Positions 12,151-23,406 of a stretch of DNA of 64,000 nt are shown here, piece by piece; position 1 is the first letter of the stretch, and every line of letters starts with the position of its first letter. Under the pieces are notes generated by a model, which worked only from the letters and a program-made list of their open reading frames with translations, was not told where the DNA came from and made no database searches. This DNA comes from Aedes albopictus. Lineage: Eukaryota; Arthropoda; Insecta; Diptera; Culicidae. The stretch is taken from contig NC_085137.1 of assembly GCF_035046485.1 (NCBI RefSeq), positions 457,245,004-457,309,003 of the forward strand. Reading direction: 5' to 3'. The position numbers and the translations under genes were made by a program.

Positions 12151-14510
12151 AATTCCAGAAAAAAAAATCCGAGAAAGAATCCCCAAAAGGCTATCTAAGA
12201 GGAATCAACGAAAAATATTCAGAGGAATCACCGAAGCTATTCCAAGAGGAATCCCCGGAAGAATTCCAGGAGAAATTCCCGAAGGAATTCTAGGATGAAT
12301 CACTGAAGGAATTCCAGAAGGAAACCCCGAAGGAATTCTAGGAGCAATCCCCGAAAGAATTCCATGAGGAATTCCCAGAGAAAGAAATTCGAAGAGGAAT
12401 CACCAAAGGAGTTCCAAGAGGAAACTCCGAAGAAATTCCAGGAGGAGTTCCCGTAGAAATTTTAGGAGGAGTCCCCGACGAAATATCAGGAGGAATCCCC
12501 GAAGAAATTTTAGGAGGAATTCTCGAAGGAAGTCCAGAAGTTATCCTCTATTTAATTCCAGGAGGAATCCCCGGAATCTTTGGGGATCCCCTAAATAATT
12601 CAATGAGGAATCTCCGAAGGAATTCTAAAAGGAATCTACGGCGGAATATGAGCACGAATCTCCGAAAGAATTTCTGGAGGAATCCTCGAAAGAAGTCTAG
12701 GAGGAAACCCCGAAAGAAAATCTTGGAGGAATCCCCTAAGGAATTCCAAGAGGAATCCTCGAAAGAATTCCAGGAGAAATTCACGAAGGAATTCCAGGAG
12801 GCATCCTCGAAGAAAGCTCAGGGGAACGCCTGAAGGAACTCCAGGGGGAATCTCCGGAGAAATTACAGAAGAAATCCCTGCTAGAATTCCAGTGGTAATT
12901 CCTGATGGAATTCCGGTAGGAATCTCTGAAGGATTTCCAGGCGGTATCCTCGAAGGATTCTCAGCGGAATCTCCCAAAGAGAATCTTTCCGGGAGGGGGA
13001 TGGATTTGCAGGAGGTATCTCCTGAAGAGTTCCTAGAGGAATTCCAGATGAAAATCTTGGATGAATACTTGTAGAAACTCCATGAAAGATCCCTCAAGAA
13101 TATCTTGGAGATATGCCTGATTATAATCCTAAGGAAATTATTGGAGGTCTTATTGGAGGACATCCGTGAGTCCTCCTGGAAAAATCTCAATCTCAATCTA
13201 TAATCTGGAAAAAAACAGGAGCGATCCCAGGAAGAACTTCTGTAAGAATCCCTAAAGGAACTTCTCGAGAAAACCCCTAAGGATATCCTGAAAGAATCTG
13301 AGAAGGAACTCTTATATAGGAACCTGAGTAAACATTTGGGGCAATCCCTGAATTCTCCTGGAGGTATCCTTGGATCCTCCTATAAAATTCTCTGAAGGAA
13401 CTCCTGGAGAGGTTTCTGAAGCAACTGTTGTAGGAATCCCTGATGAAATTCAGGAGGAATCTCTGAAGAAACATCTGTAAGAATCTCTGAAACTTCTGGA
13501 CAAATCTTTAAAGGAACTCCTAGATTAATTTCTGTACGAACTCCAGTAGGAATTTCAAAAGGAATTTAAGAAGAAATCCCCGCGGAACTACTAGACTAAT
13601 TACTAAAGACCTCCTGCAGGAGTTTCTGAGGAAATTTCTTACGGAATTCTTGATGGATCTCCAGGAAACATTTATAAATCCTCCGGAAAGAATCTCCAAA
13701 GGGCAGACGCGCCAACTTGGTCAAATTATTGGGGGTGCAAAGCCTGATTTTTCTGATTTTTTGTATGGAAAAATTGAAAAATCGTCAAGTATTGGGGGGA
13801 CAAAACCATGCTTGCCTCCCCCTAAGTTGGCGCCTATGCTAAAGGGACTTCTGGAAGGATACCTGAGCGAACTCCTGGTGAAAAAGCTTAGGGAACTTCT
13901 GAAGGAATTCCTAATAAACACCTGGAGGCATCCCTGAATCCTCCCGGAGTTATTAGGGAGATCCCTGAACGAACGCCTGGAGAGATCACCGAAGGAACTT
14001 CTGGAGCAATCCTTGAAAGAATCTCTGAAAATTTGTCATGAGGCAACCCGAAGTAATTCCAAGAGGACTTCCAGAAAGAATTTCAGGAGGGATTCTTGAA
14101 GAAATTCCAGTAGGGATGCTTGATGAAACTCCCGGAATGATCCCTGAAGGATCTCCCTGGGCAGTCACCTCAGAACGTCAGGAGAAATCCCTTGTTGGAA
14201 CTCTAGAGGGATTTCTGAAGGATCTCTTAGAGGATTCCTTTCTTAGATTCCGAATCTCTGAGAAAGCTCCTGGACCAGTTCCCAAGGAAACTCCTGTAGG
14301 AATTCCTGTAGGAATTCCTGAAGTAATATAAGAAGCAATCCCTGAAGGAACTCTCAGACCAATATCTGAAGAGTTTTGTATTTGAATGGATTGAAATAAT
14401 GAACACCCTGAAATTCCATTTGAATTTCTTCAGAAGTTCTCAATGAGAGTCTTGTGCAGAAACGTTTGTCGTCGGCGGCGGCGTGGCGCGGCGGCGCACA
14501 GGTCTACGCC
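12151..14510 (-). repeat. Right arm of foldback
   Basis: This is the inverted partner of 10065-11706. It starts at aaaaaaaaatccgagaaag, followed by ggctatctaagagg, and runs outwards. It is longer than the left arm because of a 137-bp insertion at 13704-13840 and about 0.5 kb of extra sequence at 13935-14455. The spacer between the arms is 11707-12150 and consists of the same unit type. Confidence 0.8.
13704..13840. mobile_element. Small insertion in the right foldback arm
   Basis: The insert has GCGCCAACTTGG and CCTAAGTTGGCGC as imperfect terminal inverted repeats. It is flanked by aaaggg at 13698-13703 and 13841-13846. The left arm lacks it at the homologous position (gaatctctaaggggacttc, on the complementary reading), so it arrived after the arms formed. 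Confidence 0.65.
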
Positions 14511-15188
14511 CCCAGAACCCCCTCGGACACATGTGATGCACCTGGGACCTTCTGAGACCCAAGAAAATGTCTATGTAACGCTTCTGTAACGGCTTTGTAA
14601 TGCCTCGTCTTTGTAACGGCTCTGAAACCCGAAACCCCGTTCAGAAATTGAACTCCCCTGAAACATCCTTCCCTCCCACCAAATGCCTGTGTAACCTCCC
14701 TGAAACACCCCTAGAATCCCACCTGAAATCACATCCACTAGTTTTTTCACATCTACTGTAACTTGACTTTTATTCCGCGGATTTTTTTTTCAATAACGCG
14801 GTTTTTACGACGTTTTTTTATAAATAACGCATTTATTTTTACGCGGTACCATTACCGTCGTGAAAAAAAACTTCAGTGTAGCTCATTCACCAAAATTAAC
14901 GATTACCATAATTTACCTTCTATTCTAGATTGGGCAGCACGTGGACCCCCTTTGCCCCCTTTTCCCCGAGTAGTGAACGTGTTAAGCATTATTATTATAT
15001 TCGGTTCAACAATATATTAGTGAACACTAAATTAAGCAAAGTAATTTAGCGGTAATATAAGGATGAAGAGAAGATGTAGAAGAAGTAAGAAAATTCAAAC
15101 GAAAAAATGATAAAATGAACGTAACAATAAAAATCAGAAACGCGAAAATGAGAAACTATTAGCAGAACACAAACACACACATAGACAT

Positions 15189-15207
15189 AGAGAGAGAGAG
15201 AGAGAGG
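15189..15207. repeat. (ga)n microsatellite
   Basis: About nine tandem ag/ga units. Confidence 0.9.
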
Positions 15208-15360
15208 ATACAAGCAGAAATGACATGAATATGCAATATGCTCTAGTGACAGATCATAATCGAACCACCTCGTTTGGTAGAAAGAAGATAAATCATCACA
15301 TAAAAAAAGCTTGTAAGAGGGCAAACCCCAACCCTATTAGAGATCAAACTAATCAAACAG

Positions 15361-15380
15361 CAACAACAACAACAACAACA
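15361..15380. repeat. (caa)n microsatellite
   Basis: Six to seven tandem caa units within the candidate 3'UTR. Confidence 0.9.
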
Positions 15381-16864
15381 GCAGAAACACAATAACAAAT
15401 TGGTATATTCGCTGCAATATTGATATTTAAATTAACCCGGTAGGAGTGGAAATGCAGTGGGACGGTTATGTGATGATGGTGATGGATCAAAGCAAAGTGT
15501 GTTTGATGTTTTCCGAGTCTTTCGCTGTTCAAATCGATAAGAAATTGATGACTTCTTAAGGGTACGAATCTACGTGGCACGAGGAAGATTTGTGCGACTC
15601 AGAGTAGGAGTATTGGTGGACTTGTTGTTATATTTTTTCTGTTTTTTTTTTTTTATTATTTTGTTTGGTTCTCGTTCAGACCAATTCATGAAATTTGAGC
15701 AGAATGAACTCAAGAGAATGTTTTAATCTTTTAGCAAGTACCTAGATCAAAAGCAAAAGAAGTCAAAAATACGAATTTAAAAACGTTCGCATTCGGTGGT
15801 TTCATTAGAAAAGTTTCTCCCACGTTTGTTTTATTTTCGATAAAAAAAAATTAAAGAACTATTTACCTTTCAGTTTTAGAGGTGTGGAAAGAGGTGAATT
15901 GTAATTGCAATATGTTGGAGACAAAACCGAGAAAAGGTTACGTTCTATTTGTGAAGTAGATATGAAATCAGTACGAAGTTATGTAGAACATTGAACAGTG
16001 GGTAAACCGTGATGACAGCCTGGTAAAAATCTGTATCTTCTATTGAGTGCAGGTTCTAAAACTTTTGTTCTCCTATCTGTAATTGATGCTCTTCATGGGG
16101 TAATCACTATTTTTCTTTAAACAGACAAAAATTGTGTTGTTATGATGACGTTGCATCGACACGGATTAGTTTTCTATAAAATGAAGTGTGTCATACATCC
16201 TCGTAATGTGCTGTGTAATATAAACTCTTACAAAAAGTCGCCTTCCTAAAGAATGAACCTTCATTGTTTCGTATTGATTTTGAAGACCGATTTTTTCCAT
16301 GTCCGCGGTCCCCACGAGAATCTATTTATACACATTTTTCACTTTCATTCATACGCAATGAATCACTTATGAAAGCAAATAAAAAAAAAACAGAAGTGTT
16401 CAACAAGATTAGAGCAAAAGTACATATATTTTTAGTTGATGAATTATATTTTTAATTTATACACAAAACAGAGGCAAACGTTTGCACCTTTTGTTTGCAA
16501 TTTTTTTTTGTCGATTTTTCTCACCCACAAAAACAAATCAATCATGCGGAAGCCGAGTGTTCTTAGTGAATTATTTATCTTGTTCATTCGCTTTTGTGGT
16601 ATTTTTTGCAATTGTTTTGTCCCGTTTTCAAATTATTTCTCACTTTACTTTTGGTATAATAGTGTCTGGCATTTTTTTTTTCTTTATCAAAAAGAGAGTA
16701 CAGTTAGGATGGCAAGGAGTGTTGGTTGAAGTGGAAGCAATATTGCTTTGTACTTTGAATCTAGTTGTAAGCGCTGAGAAACGAAGAAACGAAGGCGGAC
16801 GAAGGAGATGGAAAGCAGTACAGTAGTAGCAAGAAAAGAGTAATGTGGATTGTGTATTTTACTG

Positions 16865-16870
16865 AATAAA
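16865..16870 (+). other. Poly(A) signal AATAAA (candidate WDR26 3' end)
   Basis: A canonical hexamer near the end of the unique AT-rich segment. Confidence 0.45.
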
Positions 16871-17108
16871 CTTTTAAGCAAAACCGATTTGGGATTTAAC
16901 GATAGCAAGAAAAGGCAGAGTCAATTACTTTAATAGATATTTGAAAGAACGGCCAATGTTTCCGATGTTATGGAGTCTCAGTCTCTGATACCGGAAACGA
17001 ATCTATCAAGTTGCTGAAGATCACGAGGATACACGAAGATAGATCGTGCTATAAAACAAAAGCCGACGGCAATGGAGCAGAAGAAGAGATCCTTGTAATA
17101 GTAGGTGT

Positions 17109-17411
17109 CCGGCCATTTGGGCGAATGTCGTTTGACCGAGTTATAATCAAAAGAATTCGGAGGATGTTTTTGACCTTCTAACTGCACCAATATGACCATC
17201 AGAAATGTTTTCTTCTTGTAATCATAAGCTATTCTATCTAGTTTTGCCATTCAAGGATTAGTTGGCATTGAAATTGCCAGATTTTTCCTTCTTTGAATCA
17301 TAGGCTGTTCTTTCTAGTTACACTAATACGGAAAACAGTGACGTGGTCCATGTGAATGAATAAGTTCATCATTTATTTCTCGGCCAAACGGCATTCGGCT
17401 AAATGACCCGG
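17109..17411. mobile_element. MITE-like inverted-repeat element
   Basis: The left end ccggccatttgggcgaatg and the right end attcggctaaatgacccgg are imperfect inverted repeats of about 33 bp. They enclose about 300 bp of AT-rich sequence without an ORF. I could not settle a target duplication. Confidence 0.55.
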
Positions 17412-18361
17412 ATTACGGTTCCGCTATCGCTAAACCACAGAATCAGAGAGAATCAAATTTCAGCAGATTAAAGAAAACGCTTCGAACACTAAACGGCGAT
17501 CACGAATCATATTGGGAAATCATTAAGGTGATATGGGACGCCGTGTTGTTTTTCCTATCTTCCCTCTATTTCTAACGATTTGCCTCGCGATTTTGAAGAT
17601 GGTAATCTCAATTTCTATCGCACTGAAGTGGCAAAAAACAATCAGCATGTGCACTGCAAGTGAGCATACACAATGGAAAGTTTTTATCCCATAATATGAA
17701 GTACAATCTGAGATTACCATCTTAGTAACAGCAGATTAATGGCGGATATTTCCTCGATCATCCCGTTCACCCTTAAGACGTTGCGGAAATCGACGAAGTG
17801 TAACGTATGCTTGCGACACGACTACAAGATGATCGCTTCCCCACTAAAAAAGACTAAGGTAAGAAGCTTTGCACATACGAAACGAGTTGTAATGGTTCCC
17901 TCAGAGCAGATTCCAATTCCAGAGATGCTGGAGAGGATCATTGGAGATGTTCAGATCTGCTATGCATAAATGTCTAGACGAAGACGAGGGAGTTTTCCCA
18001 GAGGTTTGGAAGTGTAAGAGCCTATAAGCGGTGTGTTGGCATGGTATTCAAATTACGTAACGCTAAAACTGGTTATTTCAGACCCTCAACTTTTTAAGGA
18101 TCGTAACGCTACGCTGGACTCCCCCCTAAAGCGTTAAGTAAATTCTGTACGATGCCTATGTAGTGTGAGGATGCGTAGAGACGTGTTTCATCCAAGGTCA
18201 GTCCCAAAGAAAAGGTGGTCTTCTGTTAGACAGGTAGCCGCAGTTCCTGGTATGTCGTTGTAATGGTGACAGCCTACTAGGTGGATCCGAGTCCGTGGCC
18301 TGGAAAGGAGTCGTCCCCGAAAAAGTCCGGGTAGGCGGGAGACCCATGTCGGTACGTCCTT
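17412..18361. other. Non-coding stretch with one unassigned short ORF
   Basis: Apart from the short ORF at 17739-17969, nothing is recognised. Around 18050-18140 there is a cluster (aattacgtaacgctaaa..., ggatcgtaacgctac) resembling the ends of a dispersed 'acgtaacgc' repeat, in decayed form. Confidence 0.3.
17739..17969 (+). CDS. Unassigned short ORF, doubtful
   Basis: A 76-codon frame begins MADISSIIPFTLKTLRK. Its first 40 codons have gene-like codon choice and stop at a possible donor (actaag|gtaagaag at about 17858). I do not recognise the protein. It could be a single exon of an unseen gene, a fragment captured by a repeat, or chance. No domain is visible. Confidence 0.15.
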   Translation: MADISSIIPFTLKTLRKSTKCNVCLRHDYKMIASPLKKTKVRSFAHTKRVVMVPSEQIPIPEMLERIIGDVQICYA

Positions 18362-19310
18362 CTGCGAAATTCTTCCTCCTGGAATTCCCCGAGAATTAGT
18401 TTAGAAGCTCCTTACGCAGTCCTCCAGGCGTTCCCCGGATATTTCTCCAGGAGTTTCCAGGCAATTTCTCCAAGATTCCCGAGAATTTATTGGTGTTCCT
18501 CGTGAATTTCGCTAGGAGTCTACAGAAATTTTCCGGGAATTCCTCCATGGCTTCTTCATGAATACCACGGGAATTCCTTTAAAAGCTCCTCGAGAGTTTT
18601 TGCATCATTTGTGGTGCAACTCCTCCAGGATTTCCCTGGAAATTTCACCGACCATGATTTCTCTGGACCACATAGACTATCCAAACATTTCCTTCGACGA
18701 AATTTACTGTGGCGATTCTCTTCAGGATTTACCTGGATTTTTTTTTCTAGTGTTTCCCCGATTCCCAAAATAAAAGTTCCACGGATATATTTCCACGAGT
18801 TCCATAAAACTTTCCAAGGGAGCTCCTCGGAAATTCCGCCAGAATTTCTCTTGAAGTTCCTCAGAAATTCCTTCACGGGTTCATCAGGAATCCCTCCATG
18901 AGTTCCTCGGGAATTCTTCCAGGAGTTTCTCGGAAATTCTTAGAGGAGTTCTTTGGGATTTCTCTAGAATTTCGCTTGAAGTTCCTCAGAAATTCCTCCA
19001 GAAGTTCCTCGGGAATTTCTACAGAAGTTCCTCGGGAATTCCTTCAGAAGATCATCTGGAATTTCTTCTAAAGATCTTCGGGAGTTCCACCTGGAGTTGT
19101 TCGGGAATTCCTCCTAGAGTTCTTCGGGAATTCCTGCAGGAGTTCATCGGGAATTCCTCCATGAGTTTCTCGGGAATTCTTCCAGGTGTTTCTCGAAAAT
19201 TCTTACAGGAGTTCATCGGGATTCCTCTAAAACTTATCTAGGATTTCGCTTGAAGTTCCTCAGAAATTTCTCCAGGAGTTCATCGGGAATTCCTTCCAGA
19301 GTTCCTCGGG
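18362..19310 (+). repeat. ggaattcc satellite-like block (forward orientation)
   Basis: Degenerate units of about 20-24 bp read cctcgggaattcctccaggag. The open frames are low-complexity translations of this repeat, not genes. The block continues at 21603-22290 after the inserted element. Confidence 0.8.
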
Positions 19311-19864
19311 AATGTATTTGTGTTACGAAAAAATAATGGAGCACTACAAATGCACATTAAAATATATAGCATATTGTAGTGGAACACTACAAATGCGTAA
19401 TAAATTAGGACATTACGTATGGACATACACTACACAGAACATATATTTTGCCCTGTTACCCTATTGGATAACCATTTCCAATGCCGAGGTTTCAAAAATT
19501 GTATTGGTCCATCAGTCAATCCCGTAAAGTATTTTGTATGGCTGGTTGCCTTTTAGTTCGCAGCTTCGGTTGCTTTCATAGCTTGCGTTTTGTCTTGGAA
19601 TTTCTAATCCTAAGGAGGCATCCCGTTTCGGGTTTCATCACTAGAGTTTTATAAATTGAAGTCTCTGTCAGGGAAAGGTTTACATCTCTAGTACTTAATT
19701 ACGGCCCGAAATGGCCTGAATGTTAGCAATCGAAATAGGATTGCGGGCCTCTATTCTGCCAGAGCCCTATAAATGTGCATTAGTACTAGGGGAATATTTA
19801 CATGTTAAAATAGCACATTGAACACAAAAATAAAACTTGTGATACAACCACACCCAACGGAAAA

Positions 19865-19899
19865 GAATTTTTGTGGATGAAACCATCCACAAAAATTTC
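19865..19899 (+). other. Hairpin in repeat unit 1
   Basis: Stem GAATTTTTGTGGATG, loop aaac, then CATCCAC and AAAAATTTC. It has a counterpart at 20721-20759 with the same outer stem and a different inner stem. Confidence 0.7.
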
Positions 19900-20412
19900 G
19901 TACGTACTCAAATTATATAAAAACTTATATGAAAGGTACCCTTAACATATAACTTACATCCAACTTCAACAGAGACTCTTCTGTCCTGGTAGAAGACCTT
20001 GAAGTTGGTTCGGCTAGACCTACTGCAATACACCAGGAACACAACAAAACTGTACGTAGGCTTCAATTCCAAATCGAACAAAACATTCCATCATTGGATT
20101 ATCGATCTTGGATTAACTAAATATACTCAACACAAAAGAAATGGAAACTTGGATTTGCGGTTGAGCGCCATATTACAAAAGTAAAATGGGCCCTACCAAT
20201 ACCCGCGCCGACGTTGGGCGCCATTATTACGAAATTTTAAATGATACTTGAGATCAACAACTTAAAGTCCGTGGCAGGGAAAGATTTACATCTCTAGTAC
20301 TTGGCCGCTGCCAGATATGGCCTGAAAGTTGCCAATCAAAGTAGGATTGCATCTCATGGGCCTCTTTTTTCCAGAACCCTATAAATGTGCATTAAAATTA
20401 TGAGAATATGTA

Positions 20413-20591
20413 AGGTACACCGGGGCAAGATGAAACAGCGGGTTAACATGTTGTTATCCAATGATGGGGAACAGCTTGTATGCCATAACACATAGTTTTT
20501 GATTCAAACAATCTTTTGGCAAAAGAAAAATTTATAAATTGTATTGAAATCTATTTCAAAACTTCGCGTTTCAACTTGCCCCGGTGTACCT
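20413..20591. mobile_element. TA-flanked MITE
   Basis: Termini AGGTACACCGGGGCAAG and CTTGCCCCGGTGTACCT are perfect inverted repeats. TA lies at 20411-20412 and 20592-20593. The 179-bp element has no ORF and sits inside repeat unit 2 of the 2.28-kb insertion. Confidence 0.88.
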
Positions 20592-20720
20592 TACAAGGTA
20601 AAATAAAACATATATCACAAAGAACGCACAAATAATAAACTTTTAACACATTAAACAATTATTCTGTCTTATAATTGTAACAAATATTTATACCCGTAAC
20701 ACAATCCAACGTTTGAGCAA

Positions 20721-20759
20721 GAATTTTTCGTGAATCGTTCACCGATTCACGAAAATTTC
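20721..20759 (+). other. Hairpin in repeat unit 2
   Basis: Stem GAATTTTTCGTGAATCG, short loop, then CGATTCACG and AAAATTTC. The inner pairing is conserved although its bases differ from the hairpin at 19865. Confidence 0.7.
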
Positions 20760-21602
20760 AGCTCCCATATGCTTCGTAACCTTCATAACAATAGTGTTAA
20801 GGCCATATACTTAACACTACGATAAAGATAAATAACTTGACCTAATCTCAAAACAAAACCAAAACGAGTTGTGCTACCCGAAAGCCACTATGCTTTCCAG
20901 AAACGTAGCGGTGAACAGGATTAACAAGTCCCCAGAAAACACCTCAACTCAAAACAACTAAAATGTTACCCGAAAGCCAAACTGCTTTCCAAATCACGTA
21001 ACGAATAAATCTAACCTAATAACTTTACTTTCATGGACATCACGATACACAGAGAACCTTACAAATGCACAAATAAAAGACATCACAAATTGACGCAGCA
21101 CAACACAACATAAATGTGCCCTGTTATCCTGATGGATAATAGCTTCCGATCACAGGATGACGAGGTTTGATGAATTGGTTTGGGTCCATCAGTCATCCTG
21201 GAATTGTATTTTATTTGGCAGTTTGCCTTTTAGTTCACAGTCTTTGTTTCTGTGTCCATAGCTTGGTTTTGTCTAGGAAAACTAATCCTAATCGGGCCTC
21301 CCGTTTCGGGTTTCATTACTAGTTTTATGACTTGAAGTCTATGCCAGGGAAAGGTTTACGTCTCTGGTACCTAATCGCGTCCCGAAATGGTCTGAATGTT
21401 GGCAATCGAAATAAGATTGCGCACCTCATGGGCCTCTATTCTACCAGAACCCTATAAATGCTAATTACTACAAGGGGAATATTAACAAGAGTAAAATTCA
21501 ACATGTAACATGTAACAGAACGCACGAATATTAAACTTTGAACACATTATACAATTATTCTGTCTTATCAATGTAACAAATATGTATACCCGTAACAAAT
21601 GT

Positions 21603-22290
21603 CTACAGGGGTTCCTCGGGAATTCCTCCAGTAGATCATCGGGAATTCCTTCTGGAGATCTGCGGGAGTTTCTCCTGGAGTTTCTCGGTAATTCCTCCAG
21701 AAGTTCCTCAGGAATCTTCGGGAATTCCTGCAGGAGTTCATCGGGAATTCCTCCAGAAGATTTTCGAGAATTCGTTCTAAAGATCTTCGGGAATTCCTGT
21801 AGGAGTTCATCGGGAATTCCTCCAGGAGTTTTTCAGGAATTCCTCCAGAAGTTTTGCAGGAATTCCTCCCCAGGTTCCTTGGGAATTCCTCCAGAAGGTC
21901 CTCGGAAATTCCTTCTGGAGATATTCGGGAATTCCTTCGAGAGTTTCTCTGGAGTGCCTCCACAGGTTCCTCGGGCATTCTTCTTGGAGTGCCTCGGAAG
22001 TTTCTACAGGAATTCCTCGGAAATTCCTACAGGATTCCTCGGGAATGGAATTCCTCCAGAAAATACTTGAGAATTCTTCCAGTAGTTCCTCGGGAATTTA
22101 CCCAGTAGTTCGTCGGGAATCCCTAAAGGAGATCTACGTGAATTCCTCCAGTAGTTTGTCGGGAATTCGACCAGGAGTTCCTCAGTAATTATACCAGGAG
22201 TTCTTAAAAATTTCTACAGGCGTTCCTGGAGAATTCCTCCAGAAGATCCTCGGGAATGCCTCGGAAATTTCTACAGAAGCTTCTCGGGAA
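21603..22290 (+). repeat. ggaattcc satellite-like block, continued
   Basis: Same unit and orientation as 18362-19310. Its continuation on the far side of the 8-kb composite is at 30457-30755. Confidence 0.8.
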
Positions 22291-23406
22291 TGGATCACTG
22301 AAATAACCAAAACGGCCGCTATGGAATAAACAGATAGCGCCACCGTAACCTTGTGTGTTTGACATAACTCCACAGCTGTCACAATGCTAATGTCCATATG
22401 CGGTGACGCCTTTGTTTACTCATTGGCGTAGCTAGAGCTGTAAAGTTTTTGTGTAGTAGCTATATATCCGGCTTAAAGTTTGTTTTGACAATAATGTTTA
22501 CATCCGACAAGTCGTATTGGTATACCAAGTTTCTTGATTACAGCTTCTACCAGTAATGATATTGCGATAACGACCTTCAAAGCGCTGCTGGTTTATGGAT
22601 TTGTCAGTATGTATTACGAATTCTCTTGTGTAGTAGCAGCTGTTTTGTTACAGAGGACTCCTATTCGATTTGTTCAAGTTTTCACATATTCCGGGAAATC
22701 TGCCGGAGTTGGAATAGAGTGCCGTAAAGGCAAACCCAGCGACAAGTGATTGATTTCTGAAAACCGAGTTTGGTAGCTGTATGGTGCTTGTTTTGCAGCC
22801 GTGTATTAGCTTATGGTTTATATTTGACAAGCTTCCCTTTTATTCAGCGTTGACTGCTTCAACTCGATTGTAACACAACAGAAAGCAAATGACTGAAGCT
22901 TATAGCGCTGAAAATGTTAGTTGGGAAGGATATATTCCTAAAAGAGTTTCTGAAGAAACTCCTTTGCGGAAGCTGCAGGGGGTATTTTTGAATTGATTCA
23001 TGGATGGATTCCTGAATAAATTTGTGGATGAATTCCTTAACGATTTCTCGGAGATAATTGTGAAAAAATCATGGATGACTTCTTGGAGAGACTACAGGAA
23101 TTTCTGGAACACATTCTCGTAGCCCTAAAGGAATTCATGGAGATATTTCAGAAAGTATACCTGGAGGAATCCCTGGATGTACTCTTGGAGGAATCCTTAG
23201 AGCAATTTTGGTAGGAATCCCTGGAGAAATTTCTGAAGAAATTTGAATCCTTGGAGGAATTTCCGGACGAATACCTGGAGGAAATTCTGGAGGAATTCCA
23301 GGAGACATTCATGCCCAACTAACAATCACTCATTTTACAAGCACCTTTACGACGAATTGATTCAGCATGATGCTGAATAACATTTGGATAATTTTCAGGC
23401 ACAACC

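Larger units (their letters stand above)
9842..14745. mobile_element. Giant foldback element with ggaattcc-type arms
   Basis: The outer edges carry related sequence in inverted orientation: tttcaggggtttcacaagg at the left, cctgaaacacccctagaat at the right. The motif agacctgtgcgccg near 10069 pairs with cggcgcacaggtct near 14486. Inside are two long inverted arms built from degenerate ggaattcc units. No transposase is present. Long satellite-like arms fit a foldback/TIR class, but the superfamily is unknown and no target duplication was established. Confidence 0.7.
9668..14928 (+). other. Candidate WDR26 3'UTR intron
   Basis: Six bases after the stop codon there is a near-perfect donor (ttag|gtaagtg at 9667/9668). 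A plausible acceptor (ttctattctag|att) ends at 14928, preceded by a branch-like ttaac. The downstream sequence is unique, AT-rich and has a poly(A) signal. The pairing is inferred from splice consensus only. Confidence 0.5.
14929..16890 (+). other. Candidate WDR26 3'UTR exon
   Basis: This stretch is unique-looking and AT-rich, without transposon hallmarks. It contains ga and caa microsatellites and ends with a canonical AATAAA at 16865-16870. It follows a good acceptor and lies in the right orientation after the WDR26 coding end. No coding frame is convincing. Assignment to WDR26 is inference; RNA evidence would decide. Confidence 0.45.
19316..21597. mobile_element. 2.28-kb insertion with 5-bp TSD, made of three diverged direct repeats
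   Basis: AATGT occurs on both sides (19311-19315, 21598-21602). Joining the flanks recreates a normal ggaattcc unit, so the insertion is real. The ends carry tgttacg and cgtaaca. Inside, one segment recurs three times, centred at about 19525-19810, 20248-20700 and 21110-21597; its landmarks are gtttcgggtttcat, tccatcagtca and agggaaaggtttac. The last two copies end in atacccgtaaca. This resembles a non-autonomous LTR-type element, but the copies are too diverged to be the LTRs of one recent insertion. No protein was seen. Confidence 0.6.

Noticed and set aside
12636..13196. Minus-strand 186-codon ORF in the foldback arm
   Set aside because: Low-complexity repeat translation. The mirrored arm gives broken frames of the same type.
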